Shown: positions 53,095 through 63,332, counted from the first letter of the stretch. The stretch is DNA of 64,000 bases from Vibrio ponticus (GCF_009938225.1 NZ_AP019657.1:2232001-2296000), one strand, 5' to 3'. The notes: generated by a model from the letters alone, not told the origin. Numbers and translations: made by a program.

Positions 53095-54657
53095 CTACTC
53101 TGTCGCTGCTTTTAAATCTTTTAAACGAACGCCTAAAACCAGCAGGCAAATTAGGTAAACGCCAGCGCCTAAGCCAATCAACGCAGCCAGCCACATAACG
53201 CGCTCTGCAAAGCTCCAAGTCAGCCAAACGCTCATCTCTTCTAACTGCCACAAAATAGCCGCCACCATCGCGCCACCTGCCATCACCAAGCGGGCAATAA
53301 ATAGTAGCGTGCGTCTACTGATTTGATACACACCTTGAATATGCAGCCCTCTATATAGAAGAGACATATTAACCAGTGCTGATAGCGCCGTTGCCATTGC
53401 TAAACCAACATAGCCATAGAAATAAGCAAAGATCGCGTTAAAGCCCATATTGGTCACCATCGCGACAATACCGTACTTCACTGGTGTCTTAGTGTCTTGA
53501 CGTGAGTAGTAGCCAGGGGCGAGCACTTTAATCAACATAAAGTTAAGCAACCCTGACGAGTAGGCAAGTAAGGAAAGGGAGGCTTGATGAACATCATGAG
53601 GAGAGAATTCACCACGCATAAATAGCACCATTAACATCGGTTTGGCTAATACCATCAAACCCAGCATGGCAGGCAGACCTAATAACAGCACCATTCGCAC
53701 GCCCCAATCCATCGTGCTGGCAAACCCTTCACTATGAGCGTCAACATGCTTACGCGACAACGCAGGTAGAATAACGGTAGCAATCGCGATACCAAATAGC
53801 CCGAGTGGAAATTCAAGTAAACGGTCAGAGTAGTACAACCAACTGATTGAGCCGGTTTGTAAGAAACTGGCAATGAAGGTATCAAGCAGTAGGTTGATTT
53901 GGCTAACCGAAACACCAAACAGAGCCGGGATCATTAGCGTGCGAATTTTCACCACACCCGGATCGCGCCAGCCCCACTTAGGCTTCACCATCACGCCCGC
54001 TTTAATAAGGAAAGGGATTTGGAATAAGAACTGAACTAAACCACCTAAGAAAACACCAATCGCTAAGCCAATTTCTGGTTGCGCCAGCTGCGGGGCAATA
54101 AACCATGCAGAAAAGATGATCATGACGTTGAGAAAAACGGGTGTAAACGACGAGACTGCGAATTTGCCTAAGGTATTAAGAATGGCCCCCGACAAGGCGA
54201 CAAAGGTGATGAACCATAAATAAGGAAAGGTAATTTTGAGCATAAAGCTCGCCAATTCAAATTTTCCCGCCGAAGGACCATCATTGAGCCAATCTAAAAA
54301 CCAACCAAAACCAAATAGTGCAGTCACCACACCGGAGCCAAGAATACCTAATAAGGTCACAATCGAAACAATCACACCCAGCGTACCGGATGCTTTAGCG
54401 ATCAACTCGCGCGTCTTATCCATATCACCAGCAGCATGACTTTCGGTTAATACCGGCACAAAAGCTTGTGAAAACGCACCTTCAGCAAATAGACGGCGCA
54501 AAAAATTAGGAATTTTATTGGCAAAGAAAAATACATCCGCGCTGGCACCTGCGCCCATGAGGTTAGCAACCACCACATCACGAACTAAACCTAACACGCG
54601 GGAAATCAAAGTCATTGCACTGACGATCATGCCAGACTTAAGCAGACGTTTACTCAC
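53095..54657 (-). CDS. murJ: lipid II flippase MurJ
   Basis: A MOP-superfamily flippase moving lipid II across the inner membrane for peptidoglycan synthesis. About 14 membrane helices are evident. Conserved residues occur in SRVLGLVRDVVVANLMGAG and in FRRLFAEGAFSQAF-type loop sequence. I chose a GTG at 54657 (520 residues, MSKRLLKSG) because GAGGT sits four bases upstream of it; the frame is open seven codons more. Confidence 0.95.
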   Translation of the reverse strand: MSKRLLKSGMIVSAMTLISRVLGLVRDVVVANLMGAGASADVFFFANKIPNFLRRLFAEGAFSQAFVPVLTESHAAGDMDKTRELIAKASGTLGVIVSIVTLLGILGSGVVTALFGFGWFLDWLNDGPSAGKFELASFMLKITFPYLWFITFVALSGAILNTLGKFAVSSFTPVFLNVMIIFSAWFIAPQLAQPEIGLAIGVFLGGLVQFLFQIPFLIKAGVMVKPKWGWRDPGVVKIRTLMIPALFGVSVSQINLLLDTFIASFLQTGSISWLYYSDRLLEFPLGLFGIAIATVILPALSRKHVDAHSEGFASTMDWGVRMVLLLGLPAMLGLMVLAKPMLMVLFMRGEFSPHDVHQASLSLLAYSSGLLNFMLIKVLAPGYYSRQDTKTPVKYGIVAMVTNMGFNAIFAYFYGYVGLAMATALSALVNMSLLYRGLHIQGVYQISRRTLLFIARLVMAGGAMVAAILWQLEEMSVWLTWSFAERVMWLAALIGLGAGVYLICLLVLGVRLKDLKAATE

Positions 54658-54840
54658 AACTACCTCAAATAACAGCAATACTTGGTTAATCTACCCAAAA
54701 TAGATAAAGGAAAGTCGTTTTCAGGGCAGATAAGTATTAGCATTAAAAAAAGAATACTGATAGAATCCACGCCATCTTAACCGCGATGACTCGTCGAATC
54801 CAAAAATTGTTTGGCTCAGACTGGTTTTTGCACAAATCAT

Positions 54841-54869
54841 TTGACATTTGGGTGCAAATAGGGGATATT
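54841..54869 (+). promoter_or_regulatory. putative rpsT promoter
   Basis: TTGACA, a 17-bp spacer and GATATT, 48 bp upstream of the rpsT start. A second more distal AT-rich promoter around 54730-54770 is possible, as E. coli rpsT has two. Confidence 0.55.
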
Positions 54870-54917
54870 CCCTGCCCTTAAATTGTCACCGAACTAAAGT
54901 TTTTGGGAGTTAGACCC

Positions 54918-55178
54918 TTGGCAAATAGTAAATCTGCTAAGAAGCGCGCTATCCAAGCTGAGAAACGTCGCCAGCACAACGCTAGCCGTCGTTCTATGAT
55001 GCGCACTTACATGAAGAAAACTGTTGCTGCTATCGAAGCAGGCGACAAAGAAGCTGCAACTGCTGCATTCGCTGCAGTTACACCAATCCTAGACCGTATG
55101 GCGACTAAAGGTCTTGTTCACAAGAACAAAGCTGCACGTCATAAGTCTCGTTTCGCTGCTGCAATCAAAGCTCTATAA
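54918..55178 (+). CDS. rpsT: 30S ribosomal protein S20
   Basis: A primary-binding S20 of the small subunit, 86 residues, with the basic start [17 protein letters not shown]. Initiation is on a TTG at 54918, with GGGAGTT upstream. The ORF extends five codons upstream with an ATA/ATG-type start that has no family counterpart. A UUG start for rpsT is known from E. coli, where it contributes to autogenous translational control. It is followed by a strong terminator. Confidence 0.95.
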   Translation: MANSKSAKKRAIQAEKRRQHNASRRSMMRTYMKKTVAAIEAGDKEAATAAFAAVTPILDRMATKGLVHKNKAARHKSRFAAAIKAL

Positions 55179-55201
55179 TAGAACTCTGATTTCCAGTGAA
55201 G

Positions 55202-55229
55202 AAAAAACCGGCCTTGGCCGGTTTTTTTA
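55202..55229 (+). terminator. rpsT terminator
   Basis: AAAAAACCGGCC-TT-GGCCGGTTTTTTT, 24 bp after the stop. Confidence 0.93.
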
Positions 55230-55290
55230 TATCTAAAATCTGTCAAATTTAAATGCTAAGCCATTTTAAAGCTCAACAAGCCTACCCTAG

Positions 55291-55608
55291 TTAACTGGGT
55301 TGCAATTCACCAACTGGTCGGCAATATAAACTGTGCAATAAGTGAATTAATGCCTTCACTTCATCACTACTCAGTGTGTAGTAAACCGTTTGTGCTTCTT
55401 TACGCGTATCGACCAAACCATCACGACGTAGCCACGCTAAATGCTGTGAAAGCGCCGACTGGCTCAGCGATAACTTGCTACACAACTCTCCAACTGAAAG
55501 TTCTTGGTTATGTAGCAAACACAATATCTGCAAGCGTCTTTCATTGGCCATCGCTTTTAATAGCACTACCGCTTGAGCAGAGTTTTTCTCCATCTCTAGC
55601 ACATTCAT
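55291..55608 (-). CDS. hlyU: ArsR-family virulence regulator HlyU
   Basis: A winged-helix ArsR/SmtB-fold regulator. In V. cholerae and V. vulnificus HlyU activates hemolysin or RTX toxin expression by countering H-NS. The recognition helix LSQSALSQHLAWLRRDGLVD and wing TRKEAQTVYYTL are conserved, and the metal-site cysteines of true ArsR are missing. C30 and C96 correspond to the redox-active C38 and C104 of V. cholerae HlyU. ATG 55608 has AAGGAGG eight bases upstream; an in-frame TTG eight codons earlier would place that site inside the gene. It lies beside rpsT, as in V. cholerae. Confidence 0.9.
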   Translation of the reverse strand: MNVLEMEKNSAQAVVLLKAMANERRLQILCLLHNQELSVGELCSKLSLSQSALSQHLAWLRRDGLVDTRKEAQTVYYTLSSDEVKALIHLLHSLYCRPVGELQPS

Positions 55609-55729
55609 CAGTACGCCTCCTTGGAACAGCAAAACATCTCACCTGAGGTTTTGAGACCTTTATTAGTCTGTATTATATACACTTACTAAATGTGGATGTT
55701 AAGCGATTTGACGCAATGTGTAAAAGACC

Positions 55730-56620
55730 TTAATTAAATAGTTTACTAAAATCCGCATCACATACATTTTTTACAGCGGGATGCTGGATCATTCTCTCAG
55801 CAAAAATCACGTAATACTCTTCTTTCAACTCATCAACATGACCAAGTAACTGCAAAGCTTGATCTTCTTGAATCTCTTGGCTGTAGAGTGTCGGTGCTAA
55901 AAAGATGACATCATCGTGATAACGAGCAAATGCCTTCATTAACGCCACATCATCGAATTCGCCAAGAATGTCGACGGTAATACCTTGGCGATCAAACCAT
56001 TCAATAACCTTACGACCCATCGCCGTACGACTGCCAGGGATCAGCAATTTACGCTGCTCTAACACCTCAGGGAACTTCACTTTTTCAACTTGACCAGAGC
56101 AGAAGAAACTCATGCTGCTCTCACCGAGCTTCTTACTGAAGAGACCCGGGCTTTGGCTCGAATCGACCGGGCAATCGGACAAAATCATATCCAGTTTATG
56201 TTGCGCCAGTTGTTCCAGTAGCATTTCGTGCGTCGACTCAAAGCAGCGCAAATGGATACTGTTGTCCTCAGGCACTGTGGTCATCAAAATCTTACTCACC
56301 AAACGTTTCGATAATGCATCAGCCACACCGACATCAAATAATATATTCGAATGTTGGCTGTAATTAACAATATCAAGCATCTCATAGCTAAGACCAAACA
56401 TACGATCCGCATATTTGAAAACGAGCTGACCAAGTTCGGTAGGCTCAACACTGCGACCATTGCGTTTGGTCAATTTGCCGTCGAGACGATCTTCTAACGC
56501 TTTAATTTGCCCGGTGACAGTTTGCGGTGTGAGGAATAAGGCATCTGCCGCTTTGGTTACCGAGCCTTGCTTGCAAACCATCCAGAAATAGTAGAGATGA
56601 TTGTAATTTAGATGAGACAT
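55730..56620 (-). CDS. nhaR: LysR-family transcriptional activator NhaR
   Basis: A sodium-responsive LysR regulator, known to activate nhaA antiporter genes. The N-terminal helix-turn-helix ([20 protein letters not shown]) and [14 protein letters not shown] start are typical of NhaR. It has 296 residues from ATG 56620; a GTG four codons upstream is an alternative. No nhaA is nearby; its divergent neighbour is the sodium-phosphate transporter nptA. Confidence 0.9.
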   Translation of the reverse strand: MSHLNYNHLYYFWMVCKQGSVTKAADALFLTPQTVTGQIKALEDRLDGKLTKRNGRSVEPTELGQLVFKYADRMFGLSYEMLDIVNYSQHSNILFDVGVADALSKRLVSKILMTTVPEDNSIHLRCFESTHEMLLEQLAQHKLDMILSDCPVDSSQSPGLFSKKLGESSMSFFCSGQVEKVKFPEVLEQRKLLIPGSRTAMGRKVIEWFDRQGITVDILGEFDDVALMKAFARYHDDVIFLAPTLYSQEIQEDQALQLLGHVDELKEEYYVIFAERMIQHPAVKNVCDADFSKLFN

Positions 56621-57034
56621 TGTGAGTTTCACTGGTCAATTGGTATCTCTATTTTATAACAGATGCCCTAGATGACAACAACGATTCGATAAAACCGATA
56701 CAAAAGCCACAAATACACTATTTTTACCGATAACTATCTTGTCATTTATGACAACACACTGTCATAAAATAGTGCCAAATTTCACTCTACCCTGACTTTT
56801 CTGACATTTTTGTGACTGATTTCAACATCATTAAGAGCAAGATTTAATCATTAAATATCAAACACTTAAATTAAATGTAAAACAAAAAATACAGACATAT
56901 TTGCTTACTAAGAGAAAAAAAATCATTGTTACACCCAACTGTAATATTACTGAAATATTTCCTCTCTACTATCGCCCTCAGATTCAACTTACAGACCAAA
57001 TCAACGAGTAAACGGTCCAACGGAGAAAATATTT
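56621..57034. other. nhaR-nptA divergent intergenic region
   Basis: 414 bp with no gene. It contains a perfect 16-bp palindrome TTGTCATTTATGACAA at 56739-56754, apart from its two central bases. CTGTCAT follows at 56759-56765, and a run of CTGAC/GTGAC pentamers lies at 56792, 56801 and 56812. The remainder is AT-rich and probably holds both promoters. Confidence 0.6.
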
Positions 57035-58180
57035 ATGAACCAAGCTACTACTACAGCAGCACCTATTTCGAGCACAGCTCGCTGGTTACGCTGGGCTAAC
57101 TTGGCATTCATGTTGTACTTACTGCTTCTAGCGGTATCAATGGTAGGTACTGGTTTTAAGTGGTCAGTGGGCGACCAAGCTAAAGTTCTATTTGAATTTG
57201 CGGCTCACCCAATTGCTGGTCTAATGATCGGTCTTGTGGCTACAGCACTTATCCAGTCTTCAAGTACAGTAACTTCTATTATCGTCGGCCTTGTGGCTGG
57301 TGGTTTACCAGTTGAAACTGCAATCCCTATGGTTATGGGTGCAAACATTGGTACAACAGTAACTAACACTCTAGTTTCTCTAGGTCACGTTCGTTGCAAA
57401 GAAGAATTCCAACGCGCATTTGCAAGTGCGACGATTCACGACTTCTTCAACCTACTAGCTGTAATGATCTTCCTACCGCTAGAGATGATGTTCGGTATTC
57501 TAGACAAAGTGTCTCACTGGTTGGTTTCACCACTACTAAACACTGGTGACATGAGCGTGGGTGGTTTTGACTTTATCAAACCAATCACTAAACCAGTAAT
57601 CAGTGCACTGCAAGGTCCTCTAGGTACATTTGGTAACACTGTTGGTGGCGTATTGCTGATCGCTATCGGTATCGCGACAATCTTCCTAGCTATCACCGTA
57701 ATGGGTAAGCTAATGAAAGGTCTAATGGTTGGTCGTGCACGTGATATTCTTAAGAACGCAATCGGTCGTGGTCCAATCCACGGTATCGTATCGGGTTCTA
57801 TCGTGACAGTACTAGTTCAGTCTTCTTCAACGACAACTAGTCTAATGGTTCCACTAGTAGGTACTGGCGTTCTTAAAGTTCGTGACGTTTACCCGTTCAC
57901 TCTAGGCGCTAACATCGGTACTTGTATTACCGCGCTACTAGCAGCAACAGCAGTATCAGGCGAGTTCGCAGTGTTCGCACTACAAATCGCACTTGTACAC
58001 TTAGTGTTCAACCTAATGGCAACTGTATTTATCTTTGGTATCCCGTTCCTACGTGAGATTCCAGTGAAGTGTGCTGAATACCTAGCAGCAACAGCAGTTA
58101 AGAACAAAGCAGTTGTAGCAGCATACCTACTATCAGTGTTCATCGTGCTACCAGGTGCAATCCTAGCACTGACAGTATAA
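57035..58180 (+). CDS. nptA: sodium-dependent phosphate cotransporter NptA
   Basis: A type II Na/Pi cotransporter of the PNaS family, 381 residues. The two inverted-repeat QSSS signatures are plain: ALIQSSSTVTSIIVGLV and VLVQSSSTTTSLMVPLV, each followed by GANIGT. About eight membrane helices are predicted by eye. V. cholerae NptA has been shown to carry Na-dependent phosphate uptake. Codon use is very strongly CTA/GGT biased, implying high expression. Confidence 0.94.
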   Translation: MNQATTTAAPISSTARWLRWANLAFMLYLLLLAVSMVGTGFKWSVGDQAKVLFEFAAHPIAGLMIGLVATALIQSSSTVTSIIVGLVAGGLPVETAIPMVMGANIGTTVTNTLVSLGHVRCKEEFQRAFASATIHDFFNLLAVMIFLPLEMMFGILDKVSHWLVSPLLNTGDMSVGGFDFIKPITKPVISALQGPLGTFGNTVGGVLLIAIGIATIFLAITVMGKLMKGLMVGRARDILKNAIGRGPIHGIVSGSIVTVLVQSSSTTTSLMVPLVGTGVLKVRDVYPFTLGANIGTCITALLAATAVSGEFAVFALQIALVHLVFNLMATVFIFGIPFLREIPVKCAEYLAATAVKNKAVVAAYLLSVFIVLPGAILALTV

Positions 58181-58208
58181 TAACAAAGTAACACACCATC
58201 GCTTGCTA

Positions 58209-58239
58209 AGCCCCTGACCTCGGTCAGGGGCTTTTTTTT
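58209..58239 (+). terminator. nptA terminator
   Basis: AAGCCCCTGACC-TC-GGTCAGGGGCTTTTTTTT, 28 bp after the stop. Confidence 0.95.
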
Positions 58240-58244
58240 GCAAG

Positions 58245-58508
58245 GAACGCAAGCTACGGAAACATAGGAACACTGCGTTTACGGAACGCTTCGCTCACGG
58301 AAAAAGTATTCGGTAACAACGCATTCCCACATCCGTAAGTAAAGTGCAACACAACGTTCGGTAGCAATGCGTTCCCGCATCCGTAAGTGAAGTGCACCGC
58401 AACACTCCGTAACAACACCTTCCAGCATCCGTCGTTCCGTAGCAACACCTTCCCGCATCCGTAAGTTAAGCGCAGCGCAACGTTCCGTAGCAACGCGTTC
58501 CCGCATCC
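58245..58508. repeat. 48-bp imperfect tandem repeat array
   Basis: Units begin at 58321, 58369, 58417, 58447 and 58495. The first two and the fourth are 48 bp, the third is 30 bp (an 18-bp internal deletion), and the last is a 14-bp stub. Each opens with GCGTTCCCGCATCCGTAAGT or a close variant and ends CGTAGCAAC. More degenerate copies extend left to about 58245. Unit lengths are multiples of three, so open frames run through on the minus strand, but these have no support as genes. Confidence 0.85.
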
Positions 58509-58540
58509 AAAAAAAAGACCGACACTAGGTCAGTCTTTTT
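58509..58540 (-). terminator. thyA terminator
   Basis: Minus strand AAGACTGAC-CTAGT-GTCGGTCTTTTTTTT, 16 bp after the thyA stop. Confidence 0.85.
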
Positions 58541-58555
58541 CATTCAATCTATCGC

Positions 58556-59407
58556 TTACACCGAAAACGGATACTTAATCGGCTCGTGGCATTCGTAGCC
58601 TTCAACCCAAAAGTCATCCAAGGTTACCCATGTTTCCAAGTCTTCAAGTGACTTGATCTCAGGGTTAATGTGGAACGTTGCAGGTGCTAATGGTTCACGT
58701 TGTAACTGTACATCACGCATCAACTCAAGCTGATCTTCGTAGATGTGTGCATTAACAATCTTATGATACGCCACACCAGGCTTCTTACCGGTAATTTGCG
58801 CCATGATAGCAAGGAACACATACACTTGAACCATATTGAAATTCAGCCCTAGCGGCACGTCACACGAACGCTGAGTACTGTTGAGGTACAAAGTGTCGCC
58901 CAGTAGCGAGAAATGATGGCTGTACATACATGGACGCAAACAACCCATATGGAACTCACCTGGGTTGTAGAAGTTTAAGATCTCACCGCGGTCATCAACG
59001 CCGCGAGTCAAGTCATCCACAATCTTGCGTAGTTGGTCAATATGGCCGCCATCAGGTTTTGCCCATGCACGACCTTGAACGCCGTATACGCGTCCCATGT
59101 CATCTTCGCCTTTGCGGTATGGGTTATTCAGCCAAGCTTCGTTCAAATTCGCATTCGCATCCCAGGTTTTGGTGCCGAGCTGACGAAAATCTTCGGCATT
59201 ATCATACCCACGGATATAGCCCAGTAACTCTGCGACTGCCGCTTTCCAGAAGCTCTTACGTGTAGTCACTAGCGGGAACTGGTTGTTAGCCACATCGTAA
59301 GTTAAATCGGCATTAATTACCGTTAAGCAGCGCTTGCCGGTACGCTCGTTTTCAACCCACTCACCATGGTCAACAATACGCTGACAGAGTTCTAAATACT
59401 GTTTCAC
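58556..59407 (-). CDS. thyA: thymidylate synthase
   Basis: Methylates dUMP to dTMP with methylene-tetrahydrofolate. The active-site cysteine lies in [10 protein letters not shown] (Met replaces the His usual in PPCH), and the phosphate-binding [15 protein letters not shown] is intact. The 283 residues are about 20 more than E. coli, a length I associate with Vibrio. It is 9 bp downstream of lgt in the conserved ptsP-(permease)-lgt-thyA order. Confidence 0.95.
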   Translation of the reverse strand: MKQYLELCQRIVDHGEWVENERTGKRCLTVINADLTYDVANNQFPLVTTRKSFWKAAVAELLGYIRGYDNAEDFRQLGTKTWDANANLNEAWLNNPYRKGEDDMGRVYGVQGRAWAKPDGGHIDQLRKIVDDLTRGVDDRGEILNFYNPGEFHMGCLRPCMYSHHFSLLGDTLYLNSTQRSCDVPLGLNFNMVQVYVFLAIMAQITGKKPGVAYHKIVNAHIYEDQLELMRDVQLQREPLAPATFHINPEIKSLEDLETWVTLDDFWVEGYECHEPIKYPFSV

Positions 59408-59416
59408 ACCAATTCC

Positions 59417-60241
59417 TTACTTCGCTTTCTGTTGGGGTAATTCGTCTTTGTAGTGACCGCGCTTGTAGGCCCATACCATCATCAAACCACCAGCAATGAT
59501 CATTGGTGTTGATAAGATTTGACCCATAGAGATAAAGCCACCAAATAAGCCTAATTGTGCATCTGGTTCACGGACATATTCGACGAGGAAACGGAATGTA
59601 CCATAACCGACTAAGAACAGACCTGACACAGATCCAAGTGGACGTGGCTTTTTAATAAACCAGTTTAGAATAAAGAACAGTACGATCCCTTCAAGAGCCA
59701 TCTCATATAGCTGTGAAGGATGGCGCGGCAGCGGACCACCATTAGGAAATACGATAGCCCAAGGCACGTCAGTAACACGTCCCCACAGCTCGCTGTTCAT
59801 AAAGTTACCCATACGCCCCATACCTAAGCCAAACGGCACCAGTGGAGCAATGAAATCCGCCACACCAAAGAAAGTACGTCCATTTTTACGCGCATACCAG
59901 AACATTGCGGTGATCACACCCAGCAGACCGCCGTGGAATGACATACCACCGGTCCAGACTTTAAACAGGTAAAGTGGGTCTTGTAGGAACAACTCAAAGT
60001 TATAAAACAAAACATAACCGACACGACCGCCGATCACGACACCTAAGAAACCAGCAAAGAGCAAGTCAGACACCTGTTCGCGAGTCCAGCCACTGCCCGG
60101 TTTGTCAGCGCGTCGATTCGCCAGCCACAAGGCAAAGGCAAAACCGATTAAGTACATTAAGCCATACCAACGAATAGATAGTGGGCCAATTGAGACTAAT
60201 ACAGGATCGATATTAGGAAATTCAAAGTATCCCTGAGACAT
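59417..60241 (-). CDS. lgt: prolipoprotein diacylglyceryl transferase
   Basis: Attaches diacylglycerol to the lipobox cysteine of prolipoproteins, the step before LspA. Seven helices are suggested. The Lgt signature [14 protein letters not shown] and the HPSQLYEM motif are present. Its 274 residues fit. It lies between the TauE/SafE permease (41-bp gap) and thyA. Confidence 0.96.
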   Translation of the reverse strand: MSQGYFEFPNIDPVLVSIGPLSIRWYGLMYLIGFAFALWLANRRADKPGSGWTREQVSDLLFAGFLGVVIGGRVGYVLFYNFELFLQDPLYLFKVWTGGMSFHGGLLGVITAMFWYARKNGRTFFGVADFIAPLVPFGLGMGRMGNFMNSELWGRVTDVPWAIVFPNGGPLPRHPSQLYEMALEGIVLFFILNWFIKKPRPLGSVSGLFLVGYGTFRFLVEYVREPDAQLGLFGGFISMGQILSTPMIIAGGLMMVWAYKRGHYKDELPQQKAK

Positions 60242-60282
60242 AAGAAGACTACTCTTTTAATAATGATTTAGATGAGATTGCA

Positions 60283-61074
60283 CTACAGCAACATAGTTCC
60301 TGCTACAAACATCAAAAATAGCGCGAAAATCTTTTTCAATGCCGCCGTCGGTAAAGATGTCGCCAATTTGGCGCCAATCTTTGTCGTCAACATTGAGGTT
60401 GATGCAATCGCTGCCAGTGCGGGCAAATACACGTAACCCACACTATAACTTGGTAAGTTATCAGCGCTGTAACCATGCAAAATAAAGCCTGTCATACCTG
60501 AAATGGCAATCACACAGCCACACACAGAGGAAGAGCCTACCGCTTTTCGCATCTCAACGCCATGGCGATTAAGGAAAGGCACCGATAAAGAGCCACCACC
60601 AATCCCTGCCAAACTAGAAATAATGCCAATTCCAGCACCATACCCCATGGTCACACCACTCGAAGGCATACTGCGCTCAGTGGTACTTTTAATCGACAGT
60701 AACATCTGCAACGCAAGCAGTAGCACAATCACACCAAAGACTTTCGGTAGGTATTCACTTGGTATCCACTCCGCGACGTTAGCGCCAACAAAACCGCCAA
60801 TAACAACGCCGGGCATCAACCACTTGACGACAAACATGTCGACATTCCCCAACTTGAGGTGATTAAACGCAGAAGAACCTGAAGTGACGATGATGGTCGA
60901 AAGGGAGGTTGCCAAAGCAATGTTCATCGTGATGCTCGGATCAATTCCGGCTTGTGGTAAAAGAAAGACCAAAGCAGGGACCACTATTAAACCACCACCG
61001 ATACCTAATAACCCTGCCATTACACCTACAAATGCGCCGAGTAAAAGCATTAACAATAGCAATTCAATAGACAC
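60283..61074 (-). CDS. TauE/SafE (TSUP) family permease
   Basis: A membrane protein of 263 residues with about eight helices and a two-fold repeat: GLLGIGGGLIVVPAL near the N-terminus and SLAGIGGGSLSVPFL in the second half. Members transport sulfite, sulfoacetate or related anions; the substrate cannot be told here. It lies 9 bp after ptsP and is probably co-transcribed with it and lgt. Confidence 0.88.
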   Translation of the reverse strand: MSIELLLLMLLLGAFVGVMAGLLGIGGGLIVVPALVFLLPQAGIDPSITMNIALATSLSTIIVTSGSSAFNHLKLGNVDMFVVKWLMPGVVIGGFVGANVAEWIPSEYLPKVFGVIVLLLALQMLLSIKSTTERSMPSSGVTMGYGAGIGIISSLAGIGGGSLSVPFLNRHGVEMRKAVGSSSVCGCVIAISGMTGFILHGYSADNLPSYSVGYVYLPALAAIASTSMLTTKIGAKLATSLPTAALKKIFALFLMFVAGTMLL

Positions 61075-61083
61075 CCTGTTTCC

Positions 61084-63330
61084 TTATTTTTTACCAGCGC
61101 GGATAAAGCCTGAGAAGCCTTTTAATTCAAAGAAATCTTCCATCATCGCATAAATGTTGTTGCCATACGGTTGAGTTAAAGCTTGAGTCGCTAATTGACT
61201 CAGCTCTTCCACACTGGTGTGACGCAGTAAGTATTTTACCTTAGCCACGTTTGAGGTGTTCATACTTAAACTACGATACCCCAAACCCACTAAAAGTAAT
61301 GAACCAATCGGATCGCCCGCCAACTCACCACAAATACAGACAGGTAACTTTAACTGCTGACAAGTTTGATAAATATGATTCAACGCCATAATGACCGCCG
61401 GATGCATACTCTCATACACATCAGATACCCGTGAATTATTACGGTCTACCGCGAGTAAATATTGGGTTAAATCGTTGGTTCCCACCGAAACAAAATCGAT
61501 CTTATCTGCCACCAATGGCAGAAGATAGAGCATTGATGGCACTTCGATCATGATGCCGACTTGTGGTCGAAGCAACTGCGGGTTAAGTGTCAAAACTTCC
61601 GAATAGGCTTGCTCAATCAATACCAAAGCATCATCCAGCTCTTGCGCACCAGAAATCATCGGCAGCAGAATACTTAAATTTTGCGTAGTTGAGCTTGCGC
61701 GCATCATCGCACGAATTTGCATTAAGAAGATATCGGGATGATCGAGCGTAAAGCGAATCCCACGCCAACCCAAAAATGGATTGTCCTCTTCAATCGGCAG
61801 ATATGGTAGCGGTTTATCACCACCAATATCTAAAGTGCGCATCACCACTCTTTTATCTGGGTAAGTGGTTAATACCGAATTGTATTGCTGGGTCTGCTCA
61901 TCTTCCGACGGGAAGCGATGTTGAAGTAAAAAGCTAATTTCGGTGCGGTATAACCCCACCCCATCAACACCTTGGTTAACCGCAATGTTAGCATCGGCAC
62001 TGAGACCTGCATTGAGCAACACTTCAATACGCTGACCATCACTGGTTTGCGCAGGCTCTTCAATGCGCTGGTTAACCATATTGGCTAACTCACGCTCTTC
62101 ATTGGCAAGAGCTCGGTACTCTTTGAGTAGCTGACGGCTTGGTGAGACTAAAATCTTACCGCTGTAACCATCGACAATACCTTGCTTGCCATTGATGGTG
62201 CTGAGGTTAAGGGTAACCCCCATTACGGCAGGAATACCAAGCGCACGTGACAAGATAGCCGCATGTGAATTCGCTGCACCTTCCAATGAAATCACAGCAA
62301 GTAGCTGATCTTTAGGAATCGATGCTAATAACGAGGCGGTTAACTCACGCACGACTAAAATCACTGGCTGATCAAAAGTTTGTTGCTCTTGCTCGGTATT
62401 ATTGAGGAAGTAAAGCAGTCGTTGACCTAACTCACGCACATCTTGCGCGCGTTCACGCAAATAACTGTCCGACATGCGAGCAAAACGGCTCGAATAGGTT
62501 TCGACTACCTGACGCACAGCCCAATCTGCGCGATCGCCTTTCTGAATCTGCACTTTAAGATCTTTGCGTAGCATGGGATCATTAAGCAAGTGAGTAAACA
62601 GATCGAATATGGCTAGCGTATCTTTATTGATTTCACTGTCGAGTTTCTTACGCATCCGACGAAAATCATTCAACGCCGCTTCGATAGCAAGAAGCAGCCA
62701 CTCCTGTTCACGTTCGATATCTAACGTCGAGGCAGGACTAACATCCGAAAGTAAAGGCTGGCTATCGTCCCACCAGAATTGACCTATCGCTACACCTGAT
62801 GACGCAGGAATGCCTCGAATTGCTTGTTGAGTCTTTTCTAGTCGCCATTGCCCTTGAGTCTGAGCATGCGCAATAATCACCGCTAGCTGAGCGGCCAACG
62901 TCACCAAGAAGGACTCTTCCATCTCATTAAACAGACGTGGCTCTTTCTGCTGTACCACCAGCACTCCAAGAACCTGCTTGCGGTGAATGATCGGGGTACC
63001 TAAAAAGCTTTGGTAGACCTCTTCTCCAAGTTGAGAAAAGTATTTAAAGTTGGGATGTTTTGAGGCTTCAGCAAGGTTTAATGGTTCAGCGCTGCGTTTA
63101 ACTAACCCCACCAAACCTTCACTAAAGTTGATATGTATTTTATTGCCTTTAAAACGCAAGCCTTGAGTCGCCATCAACTCAAGACGCTGCATCTCTTCAT
63201 TCGCAAGGTAAATCGTGCAACATTCCGTGTGCATAGCAAGACAAGTTTGCTTAACCAAAAGTTGCAACGCTGCATGAACGTTTTCAACTCGTGAAACTTG
63301 TTCAACTATGTCCCTTAGTTGAGAAAGCAT
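61084..63330 (-). CDS. ptsP: nitrogen-PTS enzyme I, PtsP
   Basis: Phosphorylates NPr from PEP at the head of the nitrogen-related phosphotransferase chain, which has a regulatory role. A GAF domain (about 15-150) precedes the enzyme I core, which has the phospho-histidine in GAANSHAAILSRALGIPAV and the PEP-binding TIM barrel (MRTLDIGGDKPLPYL, and CGELAGDP). The 748 residues match the family. It is 2 bp downstream of rppH, as in E. coli. Confidence 0.96.
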   Translation of the reverse strand: MLSQLRDIVEQVSRVENVHAALQLLVKQTCLAMHTECCTIYLANEEMQRLELMATQGLRFKGNKIHINFSEGLVGLVKRSAEPLNLAEASKHPNFKYFSQLGEEVYQSFLGTPIIHRKQVLGVLVVQQKEPRLFNEMEESFLVTLAAQLAVIIAHAQTQGQWRLEKTQQAIRGIPASSGVAIGQFWWDDSQPLLSDVSPASTLDIEREQEWLLLAIEAALNDFRRMRKKLDSEINKDTLAIFDLFTHLLNDPMLRKDLKVQIQKGDRADWAVRQVVETYSSRFARMSDSYLRERAQDVRELGQRLLYFLNNTEQEQQTFDQPVILVVRELTASLLASIPKDQLLAVISLEGAANSHAAILSRALGIPAVMGVTLNLSTINGKQGIVDGYSGKILVSPSRQLLKEYRALANEERELANMVNQRIEEPAQTSDGQRIEVLLNAGLSADANIAVNQGVDGVGLYRTEISFLLQHRFPSEDEQTQQYNSVLTTYPDKRVVMRTLDIGGDKPLPYLPIEEDNPFLGWRGIRFTLDHPDIFLMQIRAMMRASSTTQNLSILLPMISGAQELDDALVLIEQAYSEVLTLNPQLLRPQVGIMIEVPSMLYLLPLVADKIDFVSVGTNDLTQYLLAVDRNNSRVSDVYESMHPAVIMALNHIYQTCQQLKLPVCICGELAGDPIGSLLLVGLGYRSLSMNTSNVAKVKYLLRHTSVEELSQLATQALTQPYGNNIYAMMEDFFELKGFSGFIRAGKK

Positions 63331-63332
63331 CT

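Noticed and set aside
58254..58506. Two minus-strand frames of 75-79 codons with 16-residue repeats
   Set aside because: They are by-products of a 48-bp tandem repeat whose unit length is a multiple of three; no ribosome-binding site or family match.
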